A stretch of DNA of 64,000 bases from Sphingomonas citricola (GTDB lineage: Bacteria; Pseudomonadota; Alphaproteobacteria; Sphingomonadales; Sphingomonadaceae), in NCBI RefSeq assembly GCF_019429535.1, contig NZ_JAHXZM010000001.1, forward strand, positions 186,001-250,000, in the 5' to 3' direction. Position numbers and translations under genes: made by a program. The notes under the pieces were generated by a model that saw nothing but the letters and a program-made list of their open reading frames with translations, did no database searches and was not told the DNA's origin. How positions within the stretch are numbered: the stretch's first letter is position 1; each line of letters begins with the position of its first letter. Positions 8,312 to 16,585 of the stretch are shown piece after piece.

Positions 8312-9742
8312 ATGAACCATCCGGCACCGAGCATGCGCCCGTTCGGCGCGGAAGCGAGCGCCACCTGGATCGCGGCCGCCTCGCTCTACTTCCTGCTTGC
8401 CGCCTCAATGATCCATTTCACCAGCGACGGCCTCGCGATCGCGACGGTGTGGCCGGCGAACGCGGTGCTGGTCGCGCTGCTTCTGCTGAAGGAACGGCCG
8501 CGCTGGTCGATCGTCCTGAGTGCCGGTCTGGTCGGGAACGTGGCGGCCAACTTGCTGACGCGCGGCAGCGTGCAGGGGCCATTGCTCTACAGTCTGGCCA
8601 ACGGGCTGGAGGTCGTCATCGCCGTCACCGTCATCAGGCGCGGGGCAGAGGTCGTCGACCTGCTGGGATCGATCAGGGCGACAATCCGCTTCATCCTCGC
8701 CGCCGGCGTCGTCGCGCCTGCGATCAGCGGGGTGCTCGGCGCGGCGACGGCGACCATGGTTTACGGTCAGGTCTTCGCGGTTTCGTGGGAAAACTGGTTT
8801 CTGAGCGACGCGCTGGGGCTGCTCGTCTTCACGCCGGTGTTCATGGCGGTGTTCAGCGGCCAGCTCGCCGAGTGTTTCCACAGCAAGACGGTCGCGGAGC
8901 GCGGCGCGGGCCTTGCGCTGCTCGCCCTGGTCGCGGCCACCTCCTACGTCGTCTTCTTCGTCGCCGCGCTTCCGGCATTGTTCGTGCTGTACGCGCCGGT
9001 CATGCTGGTCACCTTCCGTGTCGGGCCGCTGGGCACGAAGATGGCGGTGATGACGATCGCGGTCGTCGGCGCGTGGGCGACCGCCACGGGTCACGGACCG
9101 GTGGTCATGATGACGCTCGACCCGGTCGCGCAGGCGCATTCCTTCCAGGCGTTCCTGGCGGTCATGTTGCTCACCTGCCTGCCAGTGGCGGCCGAGGTCG
9201 CCGAGCGCGCACGGCTGGCGCAAATGCTAGAGGCGCACGCGGCGAGCGCGGTTGTCGACGCGACGACCGACACGCTGACCGGCATGCTCAACCGGCGCGG
9301 CTTCGAACGCGCGCTGGCGGCGCTGCAGGCGGGCAATGCGCCGACCTTGTGCTGCGTCGCGATCGACGTTGACCGGTTCAAGAGCATCAACGATCAATGG
9401 GGGCATCAGTTCGGCGACGAAGTCCTGCGGCATCTCGCGGCGACGCTGCGGTCACACACCCGCCCCGGCGATCTCGTGGGGCGGTTCGGCGGCGACGAAT
9501 TCATGCTGGTGCTTCAGGTCGGCAGCCACCGCGCGGGCGAGGCGGTCTGCGCGCGTGTCCAGAACGCGCTGCGGCAGCAGCCCGTCGCCGCGGACGACAA
9601 GACGCAGTTGATGGTCAGCATCAGTTGCGGCGTCGCGCACTTCACCAACGGCGACAATTTCCACGACGTCGCCGAGCGCGCCGACCGGGCGCTCTACGAA
9701 GCCAAGCGTCACGGCCGCAACACCTTCAAGACGGCGTTCTGA
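8312..9742 (+). CDS. MASE1-like membrane diguanylate cyclase (GGDEF)
   Basis: Predicted c-di-GMP synthase of 476 aa. The N-terminal 290 residues are mostly hydrophobic helices with the pattern of a MASE1 sensor (an early VWPANAVLVALLLL helix is typical), followed by a short coiled linker and a GGDEF domain from about residue 320 (DTLTGMLNRRGFERA). The active-site motif GGDEF is at residues 393-397 and an RPGD sequence five residues upstream fits the RxxD product-inhibition site. This contrasts with the other cyclase in the window, which lacks that site. The ligand sensed by the membrane domain is unknown. Confidence 0.87.
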   Translation: MNHPAPSMRPFGAEASATWIAAASLYFLLAASMIHFTSDGLAIATVWPANAVLVALLLLKERPRWSIVLSAGLVGNVAANLLTRGSVQGPLLYSLANGLEVVIAVTVIRRGAEVVDLLGSIRATIRFILAAGVVAPAISGVLGAATATMVYGQVFAVSWENWFLSDALGLLVFTPVFMAVFSGQLAECFHSKTVAERGAGLALLALVAATSYVVFFVAALPALFVLYAPVMLVTFRVGPLGTKMAVMTIAVVGAWATATGHGPVVMMTLDPVAQAHSFQAFLAVMLLTCLPVAAEVAERARLAQMLEAHAASAVVDATTDTLTGMLNRRGFERALAALQAGNAPTLCCVAIDVDRFKSINDQWGHQFGDEVLRHLAATLRSHTRPGDLVGRFGGDEFMLVLQVGSHRAGEAVCARVQNALRQQPVAADDKTQLMVSISCGVAHFTNGDNFHDVAERADRALYEAKRHGRNTFKTAF

Positions 9743-10023
9743 GCCCATCAGCGGGGCCACGCAGGGCGGTCTGCATGACGTAGAGCGACCGGCTTCCCAT
9801 CGTGCTTCAACCGGTGCGGTGACCGGTGTGGTATCGCCCATGCCGGGTGTGCCTTGCCCGCTGGGTGTCGCGTGGTTACTAGCCGCGGCGTGCGACACGT
9901 ATCCAATGAGGCGGGAGCGACGGGGCCCGGCAATTGCGGGCCGGCGGCGGTGAGGCACCTACATGACGATGCGCCCGGTCGCGACGCCGCAGTGCCCGCC
10001 ATTTCCTCCAAGGACGCGCGGCC
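9743..10023. other. Intergenic region without a recognised gene
   Basis: A 281-base gap between the MASE1-GGDEF gene and the EF-hand gene. I find no convincing ORF or structured RNA family. It contains one hairpin-capable stretch, GGCCCG-G-CAATTG-CGGGCC at 9924-9942, and a plain ribosome-binding site (AAGGA) ahead of the ATG at 10024. It presumably holds the promoter for the EF-hand/tgt pair. Confidence 0.5.
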
Positions 10024-10548
10024 ATGATCGCGGCACTGTTCGCGCTGGCCCTGCAGGCGGCCACAGTGCCCGAGGCTGGCGACGTGGTGGTCCGCGCGCC
10101 GCTGCCGGGGACGCCGCAGACCCCCGCGACGATGGTCGTCGAACCGGTCGCGATGATGATCGCGACCTTCGACGCCGACGGCGACGGGTTCGTCGACCGC
10201 GCCGAGCTTCAGGCCGGGGTCGCGCGCTCGTTCGCCGCGATCGACACCGCGAAGACGGGTTATCTGCGCTACATCGCCTTCGCCGATTGGGCGGAGCGCT
10301 GGCTGGGTGATCGCAATGCGCTGCCGAGCCCGTTCGAGGTCGATCGCAACCAGGACGATCAGGTCTCATTAGAGGAGCTTCAGGATCATTTCTCGCGCCT
10401 GTTCGCGCGCTACGACAAGAATGGGGACAAGAAGATCAGTCGCGCCGAACTGCTGACCTATCGTACCGGACCGATCGACGCCAAGGGCCCGACAGCGGGG
10501 CGCCCTCCCGTCAAACCGCCGCTGCCGCCCCAGAAGAAGCGCCGATGA
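10024..10548 (+). CDS. EF-hand calcium-binding protein
   Basis: A 174-residue protein with a hydrophobic N-terminus (about residues 1-17), probably an export signal, and three calcium-binding-like loops: [24 protein letters not shown] and [12 protein letters not shown]. The first and third fit the EF-hand consensus well; the second is less canonical. The C-terminus is a Pro/Lys-rich tail. A role in Ca2+ binding in the periplasm is inferred. Its TGA overlaps the ATG of tgt (ATGA at 10545-10548), so the two genes are translationally coupled, although no functional link to queuosine is obvious. Confidence 0.85.
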   Translation: MIAALFALALQAATVPEAGDVVVRAPLPGTPQTPATMVVEPVAMMIATFDADGDGFVDRAELQAGVARSFAAIDTAKTGYLRYIAFADWAERWLGDRNALPSPFEVDRNQDDQVSLEELQDHFSRLFARYDKNGDKKISRAELLTYRTGPIDAKGPTAGRPPVKPPLPPQKKRR

Positions 10549-11690
10549 CCCGTTTCGCCTTCACGATCGCCGCCACCGACGGGCGCGCGCGGACCGGCGC
10601 GATCGCGATGGAGCGGGGCGTCATCCGCACCCCCGCCTTCATGCCGGTCGGCACCGCCGCGACGGTCAAGGCGATGAAACCCGCCGACGTGCGCGCGGCG
10701 GGCGCGGACATCATCCTTGGCAACACCTATCACCTGATGCTGCGGCCCGGTGCGGAACGCGTCGCCAAGTTAGGCGGTCTGCACGCCTTCATGGGGTGGG
10801 ATCGCCCGATCCTGACCGATTCGGGTGGCTATCAGGTGATGAGCCTGTCCGAGCTGACCAAGCGGTCGGAGGAGGGCGTCGCGTTCCGCTCGCACCTCGA
10901 CGGGTCGCGGCACCTGATCACGCCCGAGCGGTCGATCGAAATCCAGCGGTTGCTCGGCAGCAACATCACGATGGCGTTCGACGAACTGGTGCCGACGACC
11001 TCGACGCGCGAGGTGCAGGCCGCGGCGATGGAGCGATCGATGCGCTGGGCGAAGCGCAGCCGCGATGCGTTCGACGGTCTCGACGGCCGGGGCGGTGAGG
11101 CACACGCCGAGCACAACGCGATCTTCGGCATCCAGCAGGGCGCGCTCGACGAGAGATTGCGCCGCGCCTCGGCCGACGCGCTCGTCGACATCGGCTTCGA
11201 TGGCTACGCGATCGGCGGGCTCGCGGTGGGCGAGGGGCAGGAGGCGATGTTCGCGTGCCTCGACTATGCGCCGGGGCAGTTACCCGCCGACCGCCCGCGC
11301 TACCTGATGGGGGTCGGCAAGCCCGACGATATCGTCGGCGCGGTCGAGCGCGGGGTCGACATGTTCGATTGCGTGCTGCCGACGCGGTCGGGACGAACCG
11401 GCCAGGCGTTCACGCGCGGCGGCCCGATCAATATCCGCAACGCACGCTTCGCCGAGGATCAGGCGCCGCTCGACGAAGCCTGCGCGTGCCCGGTGTGCGC
11501 CACCTGGACGCGTGCCTATCTGCATCACCTCGTCCGCGCGGGCGAGATGCTGGGCGCGATGCTGATGACCGAGCACAACATCTTCTTTTATCAGGCATTG
11601 ATGGCGGACCTGCGCGGTGCCATCGCCGACGGGCGATTGACGCGGTTCGCGGACGATTTCCGCCAGCGCTACCGCGGCGGTGACCGATAA
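10545..11690 (+). CDS. tgt: tRNA-guanine transglycosylase
   Basis: Tgt exchanges the wobble guanine of tRNAs with GUN anticodons for preQ1. The 381-residue protein has the nucleophile-region motif [12 protein letters not shown], the substrate-recognition segment GLAVGE, the [17 protein letters not shown] active-site motif, and the zinc site CACPVC followed by a distant HH. Length is standard. It begins within the stop codon of the EF-hand gene. QueA is nearby on the same strand. Confidence 0.96.
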   Translation: MTRFAFTIAATDGRARTGAIAMERGVIRTPAFMPVGTAATVKAMKPADVRAAGADIILGNTYHLMLRPGAERVAKLGGLHAFMGWDRPILTDSGGYQVMSLSELTKRSEEGVAFRSHLDGSRHLITPERSIEIQRLLGSNITMAFDELVPTTSTREVQAAAMERSMRWAKRSRDAFDGLDGRGGEAHAEHNAIFGIQQGALDERLRRASADALVDIGFDGYAIGGLAVGEGQEAMFACLDYAPGQLPADRPRYLMGVGKPDDIVGAVERGVDMFDCVLPTRSGRTGQAFTRGGPINIRNARFAEDQAPLDEACACPVCATWTRAYLHHLVRAGEMLGAMLMTEHNIFFYQALMADLRGAIADGRLTRFADDFRQRYRGGDR

Positions 11691-11721
11691 GGCCCGGCGT
11701 CAGGCCGGCAGGGGAGAACGA

Positions 11722-11913
11722 ATGATGAGCGACGAGCCCAACGAGATCCTCGAGGCCGCCAAGGCGGCGAAGGCGCACCGGAACGCGGGCGCCGACAAGG
11801 CGAAGGCGAGCGACAAGGCGCGCCGCTGGCAGTTGGGCGGGATCGTCGGCGTCGGGATCGGGTCAGCCGCGGTCGCCGCCGCGCTGCTGTTCGCCAACGG
11901 CAAGAAGCGCTGA
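11722..11913 (+). CDS. Small single-pass membrane protein, hypothetical
   Basis: A 63-residue protein with a charged, Ala/Lys-rich N-terminal helix (EAAKAAKAHRNAGADKAKA), one probable transmembrane segment near residues 40-57 (Gly/Ala/Val-rich, with GVGIG), and a short basic end (GKKR). It has a good ribosome-binding site (GGGGAGA) before two tandem ATGs at 11722 and 11725. It follows tgt by 31 bases. I do not recognise a family. Confidence 0.65.
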   Translation: MMSDEPNEILEAAKAAKAHRNAGADKAKASDKARRWQLGGIVGVGIGSAAVAAALLFANGKKR

Positions 11914-12042
11914 CCCCTTCGCCCCCGATCATCGTGTGCCGTGGCGGGACAGGCGAGGAATAGCAGCGGATTGGCAAGGATTGCTCGGGTAAGAGGGCGC
12001 GCGCCTGGTGCGCGTCGACACGGAGCAGCCACGATCATCCGC

Positions 12043-13149
12043 ATGGCCAGGCAAAAACCTCCGGGAACCGCGTTGGTCCGGCTGCGACAGGTGCCCGTCG
12101 TCTGGGCGCTCGCCGCGGCGGCGCTCATCCTGCTCGTCTCGGCGCTATCGGTTCAAGGACTGCTGCGGCTGTTCGGAGACGGGGTCGCGGCTGCGTCGCC
12201 CGCGCTTCGCGCCGTCGCGGTCGCGGTGCCGCGCGCCATCCCGGCCGCCGCAGCGACTGCCGACAGCTACGCCTCGCCCGCCGCGGGGACGACGGGTACG
12301 ACCGATCTGCCCCCGGTGCCGATCGCCTTCGCGCGACAGTCGCTCGGCGATGGCTCGATTACGCCGGCGCGGCCTTTCTCCACCGCCGGGGCGAGCAATG
12401 TCGATCGCGGACGCGCGCTCGAATGCCTGACCGCGGCGATCTATTACGAGGCGGCGTCCGAACCCGACGACGGGCAGCGCGCGGTGGCGCAGGTGATCCT
12501 CAACCGCGCGCGCCATCCCGCCTTCCCCTCGAGCGTCTGTGGCGTCGTCTATCAAGGGTCGGAGCGCCGCTCGTGCCAGTTCAGTTTCGCCTGCGACGGT
12601 GCGATGGCGCGCGTGCCCGCGGCGGCGGGCTGGGCGCGCGCGTCGCGTGTCGCGGCGGCGGCGCTCGGCGGCTATGTATTCGCACCCGTCGGTCTCGCGA
12701 CGCATTATCACACCTACGCGGTCACCCCGGCGTGGAACCGGATGCTCGTAATGACCGACGCGATCGGCGCGCACTTCTTCCATCGCTGGAAAGGGTTCTG
12801 GGGGACGGCCGGCGCGTTCATCCAGCGTTATGGCGGGCACGAACCGGTCCCCGGACCGCACCGCCCGCTCGATCCACTGCTGACGGTCCCGCCGATCGTG
12901 GCGAGCCAGGCGGTGGTCGCGCCGACGCCCGGCGTGATCGCACCCGCCACGGCGCCGACGTCATCGCCGGCCGCGGCGACGACTGGCGCGACCGCCCGCA
13001 CGATCACCCCGGCGTCGCAGATACAGGCGCGTCACGCGCAGAGCGGCGAGGCGATCGCGCCATCGCCCGCCGCCGCGCCACCGCGCGCAGCGCTGCCCGA
13101 ATCGCAGATACTCGATCGATGGAAGGATTCGGGCAAACCGCTCAGATAG
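12043..13149 (+). CDS. Cell wall hydrolase, SleB type
   Basis: A 368-residue protein with one N-terminal transmembrane helix (about residues 20-42) and a Hydrolase_2 (SleB/CwlJ-like) domain at about 120-250: ALECLTAAIYYEAASEP carries the catalytic-type Glu, followed by AVAQVILNRARHPAFPSSVC and SCQFSFACDG. This family cleaves peptidoglycan; in alphaproteobacteria such proteins are thought to remodel the wall during growth. The last 110 residues are low-complexity Pro/Ala/Thr. ATG 12043 is chosen over a GTG at 11941 because it starts directly before the membrane anchor. Confidence 0.88.
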   Translation: MARQKPPGTALVRLRQVPVVWALAAAALILLVSALSVQGLLRLFGDGVAAASPALRAVAVAVPRAIPAAAATADSYASPAAGTTGTTDLPPVPIAFARQSLGDGSITPARPFSTAGASNVDRGRALECLTAAIYYEAASEPDDGQRAVAQVILNRARHPAFPSSVCGVVYQGSERRSCQFSFACDGAMARVPAAAGWARASRVAAAALGGYVFAPVGLATHYHTYAVTPAWNRMLVMTDAIGAHFFHRWKGFWGTAGAFIQRYGGHEPVPGPHRPLDPLLTVPPIVASQAVVAPTPGVIAPATAPTSSPAAATTGATARTITPASQIQARHAQSGEAIAPSPAAAPPRAALPESQILDRWKDSGKPLR

Positions 13150-13155
13150 ACTGCC

Positions 13156-13569
13156 TCAGCGGCAGCGCACCTCGTTGCGATCGATCGACTGGCCGAGCGC
13201 CGCGCCGCCCGCACCGCCGATCAGCGCGCCGAGCAGGCCCGACCCGCCGGGGGCGATCGCCGAACCGAGCGCGCCGCCCGCGATCCCGCCGATGATCAGA
13301 CCGGTCGTACCATCGTCGCGGCGGCAGTAATAACGCCCGTCGCGCCCGGCATAGACGCGGTCGCGGCGGCTCAAGCGGCGCTCACGGTAGCTCGCGTCGT
13401 CGCGGTAGTAACGGTCGGCGTAATAGCCGTTATAGGCCGGGTCGGGGCGGTTGTAGTCGTACGCGCCATAGCCGTTGTACCCGGCATAGCGCGGCCCCGC
13501 GCCATAGTCGCTCGCGCATCCCGCCACCAGCATCGCCACGCCGAGCGCCGCCACCGTCATCTTCATCAT
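13156..13569 (-). CDS. Glycine-zipper 2TM-domain lipoprotein
   Basis: A lipoprotein of about 137 residues. The signal ends in a lipobox (MLVAGC), then comes a Tyr/Arg/Gly-rich spacer (RYAGYNGYGAYDYNRPD), a YYCRRDDGTTGLI motif and a glycine-zipper stretch, GGIAGGALGSAIAPGGSGLL, ending SIDRNEVRCR. Such proteins are widespread in sphingomonads and sit at the outer membrane; the precise role is unknown. Two ATGs are close together (13569 and 13566); AGGAGG lies immediately upstream, so the second start gives better spacing. Confidence 0.8.
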   Translation of the reverse strand: MMKMTVAALGVAMLVAGCASDYGAGPRYAGYNGYGAYDYNRPDPAYNGYYADRYYRDDASYRERRLSRRDRVYAGRDGRYYCRRDDGTTGLIIGGIAGGALGSAIAPGGSGLLGALIGGAGGAALGQSIDRNEVRCR

Positions 13570-13677
13570 CCGCCTCCTGTTTATCGGTAAGGGCGCAATG
13601 ATCCGACGGCGGTTTAGGTTGCATAATGGCCGTAATCACGACGACGCCGGCCCCGGGCGTGCGCCGTCGGTGTTCGC

Positions 13678-15957
13678 TCAGCGCGCGATACCGCCCGCCG
13701 CCAGCACCGCCAGCGTCATCAGCTCGCTCGCGGTCGAGGTCATCGGCGCGATCTGCACCGGCTTCTCCATGCCGATCAGCATCGGGCCGATCATGTCGTC
13801 GCCGCCCAGTTCGCGCAGCAGCTTGGCGGAGATGTTGGCCGATTGCAGCCCCGGCATGACGAGGATGTTGGCCGGCCCCGACAGCCGCGCGAACGGGTAA
13901 TTCGCCTGCTGCTTGGGGTTGAGCGCGACGTCGGGCGACATCTCGCCCTCATATTCGAAGCTCACCTGCCGCCCGTCGAGCACGGTGACTGCCTGGCGGA
14001 TGTTGTCCAAGAATGAGCCCTCGGGCGTGCCAAAGGTCGAGTAGCTGAGGAATGCGACGCGCGGTTCGTGGCCCATGCGGCGCGCGACCGCGGCGGTCTG
14101 CTCGGCGATGTCGGCGAGTTCCTCCGCACTCGGGCGCTCGTTGACCGTCGTGTCGGCGATGAAGATCGTGTGGCTCTGCCCGACGAGGACGTGGATGCCG
14201 AACGGCGTGCGATCGGGCTTGGGATCGATCACGCGGCGCACCTCGCGGTAGCTTTGTGCGAACGTCCGCGTGATGCCGGTGATCATCGCATCGGCCTCGC
14301 CGAGCTGGAGCAGCACCGCGCCGAAGGTGTTGCGATCCTGGTTGATCATCCGCTCGCAATCGCGGCGCAGATAGCCGCGGCGCTGGAGCCGGCCGTAGAG
14401 GAAGTCGACCATCCGCGGCACCAGCGGCGACACGCGGCTATTGTGGACCTCATATTCCTCCGGGTTCGCGATGCCGAGCGCGGCGAGCCGGTCGTGCACA
14501 TCGTCGCGCCCGACCAGCACCGGGGTGCCGTAGCCGCCTTCCTTGAACGCGATCGCGGCGCGCAGCACGACTTCCTCCTCGCCCTCCGCGAAGATGACGC
14601 GCTTGGGATGCGCGCGCGCGCCCTCGTAGGCGAGGCTGAGGACCGAGGTCGTCGGGTTCAACCGCGCGCGCAGCGACTGGCGATATGCGTCGATGTCGAG
14701 GATCGGCTTGGTCGCGACGCCCGAATCCATCGCGGCCTGCGCGACCGCGACGGGCACCACCTCCATCAGGCGCGGATCGAACGGCGCGGGGATGATATAT
14801 TCGGGGCCGAAGCTGTGGCGCACGCCGTAGGCGGTGGCGACTTCCTCGGGCACGCGCTGGCGCGCGAGTTCGGCGATCGCGTTGGCGGCGGCGATCTTCA
14901 TCTCGTCGTTGATCGCCGAGGCGCGGACGTCGAGCGCGCCGCGAAAGATGAAGGGGAAGCCCAGCACGTTGTTGACCTGGTTCGGATAGTCCGAGCGGCC
15001 GGTCGCGATGATCGCGTCGGGGCGCGCCGCGCGTGCTTCTTCCGGGCGGATCTCAGGCTCGGGGTTCGCCATCGCGAAGATGATCGGCGCCTTTGCCATG
15101 TCCTTGACCATCTCGGGCTTGAGCGCGCCCGCCGCCGACAGGCCGAGGAACACGTCCGCGCCCTCCAGCGCCTCGGTCAGCGTCCGCCTGGTCGTCGCGA
15201 CCGCGTGCGCCGACTGCCACTGGTTGATCCCCTCACGGCCCTGATAGATGACGCCGGTGCGGTCGCAGATGATGACGTTTTCCTGCCGCACGCCCATCGC
15301 CTTGATCAGGTCGGTGCAAGCGAGCGCCGCGGCACCCGCGCCGTTCACCACGACCTTCACGTCGGCCAGACGCCGGCCGGTCAGCAGGCACGCATTGATG
15401 AGGCCCGCGGCGCAGATGATCGCGGTGCCGTGCTGGTCGTCGTGGAAGACGGGAATGTTCATCCGCTCGCGCAACGACTGCTCGATGATGAAGCACTCGG
15501 GCGCCTTGATGTCCTCGAGGTTGATCCCGCCGAAGCTCGGCTCGAGCAGAGCAACCGCGTTGACGAAGGCGTCGACGTCCTCGGTCGCTAGTTCGAGGTC
15601 GATCGAATCGACGTCGGCGAAGCGCTTGAACAGCACCGCCTTGCCTTCCATCACCGGCTTCGACGCGAGCGCGCCGAGATTGCCGAGCCCGAGGATCGCG
15701 GTGCCGTTCGAGATCACGGCGACAAGATTGCCCTTGGCGGTATAATCGTACGCGGTCGCGGGATCGTCGGCGATCGCGCGCACCGGCACCGCGACGCCGG
15801 GCGAATAGGCCAGCGCCAGGTCGCGCTGCGTCGCCATCGGTTTCGAGGCGATGATCTCGATCTTGCCCGGGCGTCCCTCCGAATGGAACAGCAGCGCCTC
15901 GCGCTCCGAGAACTGGACGTTGGTGACGGCTTCAGCTTCGGTGCGGGGATCGGTCAT
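13678..15957 (-). CDS. maeB: NADP-dependent malic enzyme with phosphotransacetylase-like domain
   Basis: MaeB decarboxylates malate to pyruvate, giving NADPH for biosynthesis. The 759-residue protein has a malic-enzyme half (residues 1 to about 425) with LALAYSPGVAVPVRAI, the active-site stretch around PVFHDDQHGTAIICAAG and the dinucleotide-binding region VVVNGAGAAALACTDL. The second half, from about 435, resembles phosphotransacetylase (ISNDEM-type linker, VLVGQSHTIFIADTTVNE, NYPFARLSGPANILVMPGL); in known MaeB proteins this domain is regulatory rather than catalytic. Length and two-domain order are standard. It is transcribed alone. Confidence 0.95.
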   Translation of the reverse strand: MTDPRTEAEAVTNVQFSEREALLFHSEGRPGKIEIIASKPMATQRDLALAYSPGVAVPVRAIADDPATAYDYTAKGNLVAVISNGTAILGLGNLGALASKPVMEGKAVLFKRFADVDSIDLELATEDVDAFVNAVALLEPSFGGINLEDIKAPECFIIEQSLRERMNIPVFHDDQHGTAIICAAGLINACLLTGRRLADVKVVVNGAGAAALACTDLIKAMGVRQENVIICDRTGVIYQGREGINQWQSAHAVATTRRTLTEALEGADVFLGLSAAGALKPEMVKDMAKAPIIFAMANPEPEIRPEEARAARPDAIIATGRSDYPNQVNNVLGFPFIFRGALDVRASAINDEMKIAAANAIAELARQRVPEEVATAYGVRHSFGPEYIIPAPFDPRLMEVVPVAVAQAAMDSGVATKPILDIDAYRQSLRARLNPTTSVLSLAYEGARAHPKRVIFAEGEEEVVLRAAIAFKEGGYGTPVLVGRDDVHDRLAALGIANPEEYEVHNSRVSPLVPRMVDFLYGRLQRRGYLRRDCERMINQDRNTFGAVLLQLGEADAMITGITRTFAQSYREVRRVIDPKPDRTPFGIHVLVGQSHTIFIADTTVNERPSAEELADIAEQTAAVARRMGHEPRVAFLSYSTFGTPEGSFLDNIRQAVTVLDGRQVSFEYEGEMSPDVALNPKQQANYPFARLSGPANILVMPGLQSANISAKLLRELGGDDMIGPMLIGMEKPVQIAPMTSTASELMTLAVLAAGGIAR

Positions 15958-15996
15958 GCGGGTGCCCTTACGGAAAGGTGCGCGTCATGTGAACCG

Positions 15997-16488
15997 CTAC
16001 CATGCACCCGATGTGTGACGTTCGTGGTCCAGCAGGAAGCGTTTCGCCGCCAGCCCGCCCGCGAAGCCGGTCAACGCGCCGTTCGCGCCCACAACGCGGT
16101 GGCACGGTGCGACGATCGACAGCGGATTGCGCCCGTTCGCCGCGCCGACCGCGCGCGTGGCGGTAGGGCGGCCGACCGCGTGCGCGATCTGTGCGTAGCT
16201 GCGCGTCTCGCCGAACGGAATGTCGGCGAGCGCCAGCCACACGTCGCGCTGAAACGCGGTGCCGTGCGGGGCGAGCGGCAGGTCGAAACGCGTGCGTGTG
16301 CCCGCGAAATATTCGCGGAGTTGCCCGGCCGCGGCGACGAGCACCGGATGATCGTCGCGCGTCGTCGCATCGGCCAGTCGGACACGGCCCGGCGCGTCGT
16401 CAGGCCACAGGATCGCGACCAGCCCCTCGTCCGACGCGATCAGCGTCAGCGGACCGATCGGCGAGGGCAGGATCGAGCGATAGAGCAT
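15997..16488 (-). CDS. ogt: Methylated-DNA--protein-cysteine methyltransferase
   Basis: A 163-residue suicide repair enzyme that takes the methyl group from O6-methylguanine onto a cysteine. The PCHR motif is present in SIVAPCHRVVGANG with the GFAGGLAAKRFLLDHE ending; the helix-turn-helix region is FQRDVWLALADIPFGETRSY. There is no Ada regulatory domain, so Ogt rather than Ada. ATG 16488 fits the family N-terminus (MLYRSILPSPIGPL); the frame extends 39 codons upstream but those residues are not family-like. Confidence 0.93.
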   Translation of the reverse strand: MLYRSILPSPIGPLTLIASDEGLVAILWPDDAPGRVRLADATTRDDHPVLVAAAGQLREYFAGTRTRFDLPLAPHGTAFQRDVWLALADIPFGETRSYAQIAHAVGRPTATRAVGAANGRNPLSIVAPCHRVVGANGALTGFAGGLAAKRFLLDHERHTSGAW

Positions 16489-16585
16489 GGCGGGCGTTCC
16501 GTGAGAGCAGGTGCCGTGTGTAGCGCGGCCGCGGTCGTTCGGACACGCCTTTCGCGCGTGCCCGCGCTTCTGTATCGCGCCCGCG

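Noticed and set aside
6126..8408. 760-codon minus-strand ORF opposite the cyclophilin and queA
   Set aside because: It crosses several well-supported plus-strand genes and has Arg/Asp-rich composition only.
9743..10023. Riboswitch or small RNA in the gap before the EF-hand gene
   Set aside because: I looked for c-di-GMP, cobalamin and other common riboswitch cores and saw none; only a short hairpin is present.
14068..15591. 507-codon plus-strand ORF opposite maeB
   Set aside because: Antisense shadow of a complete malic enzyme.
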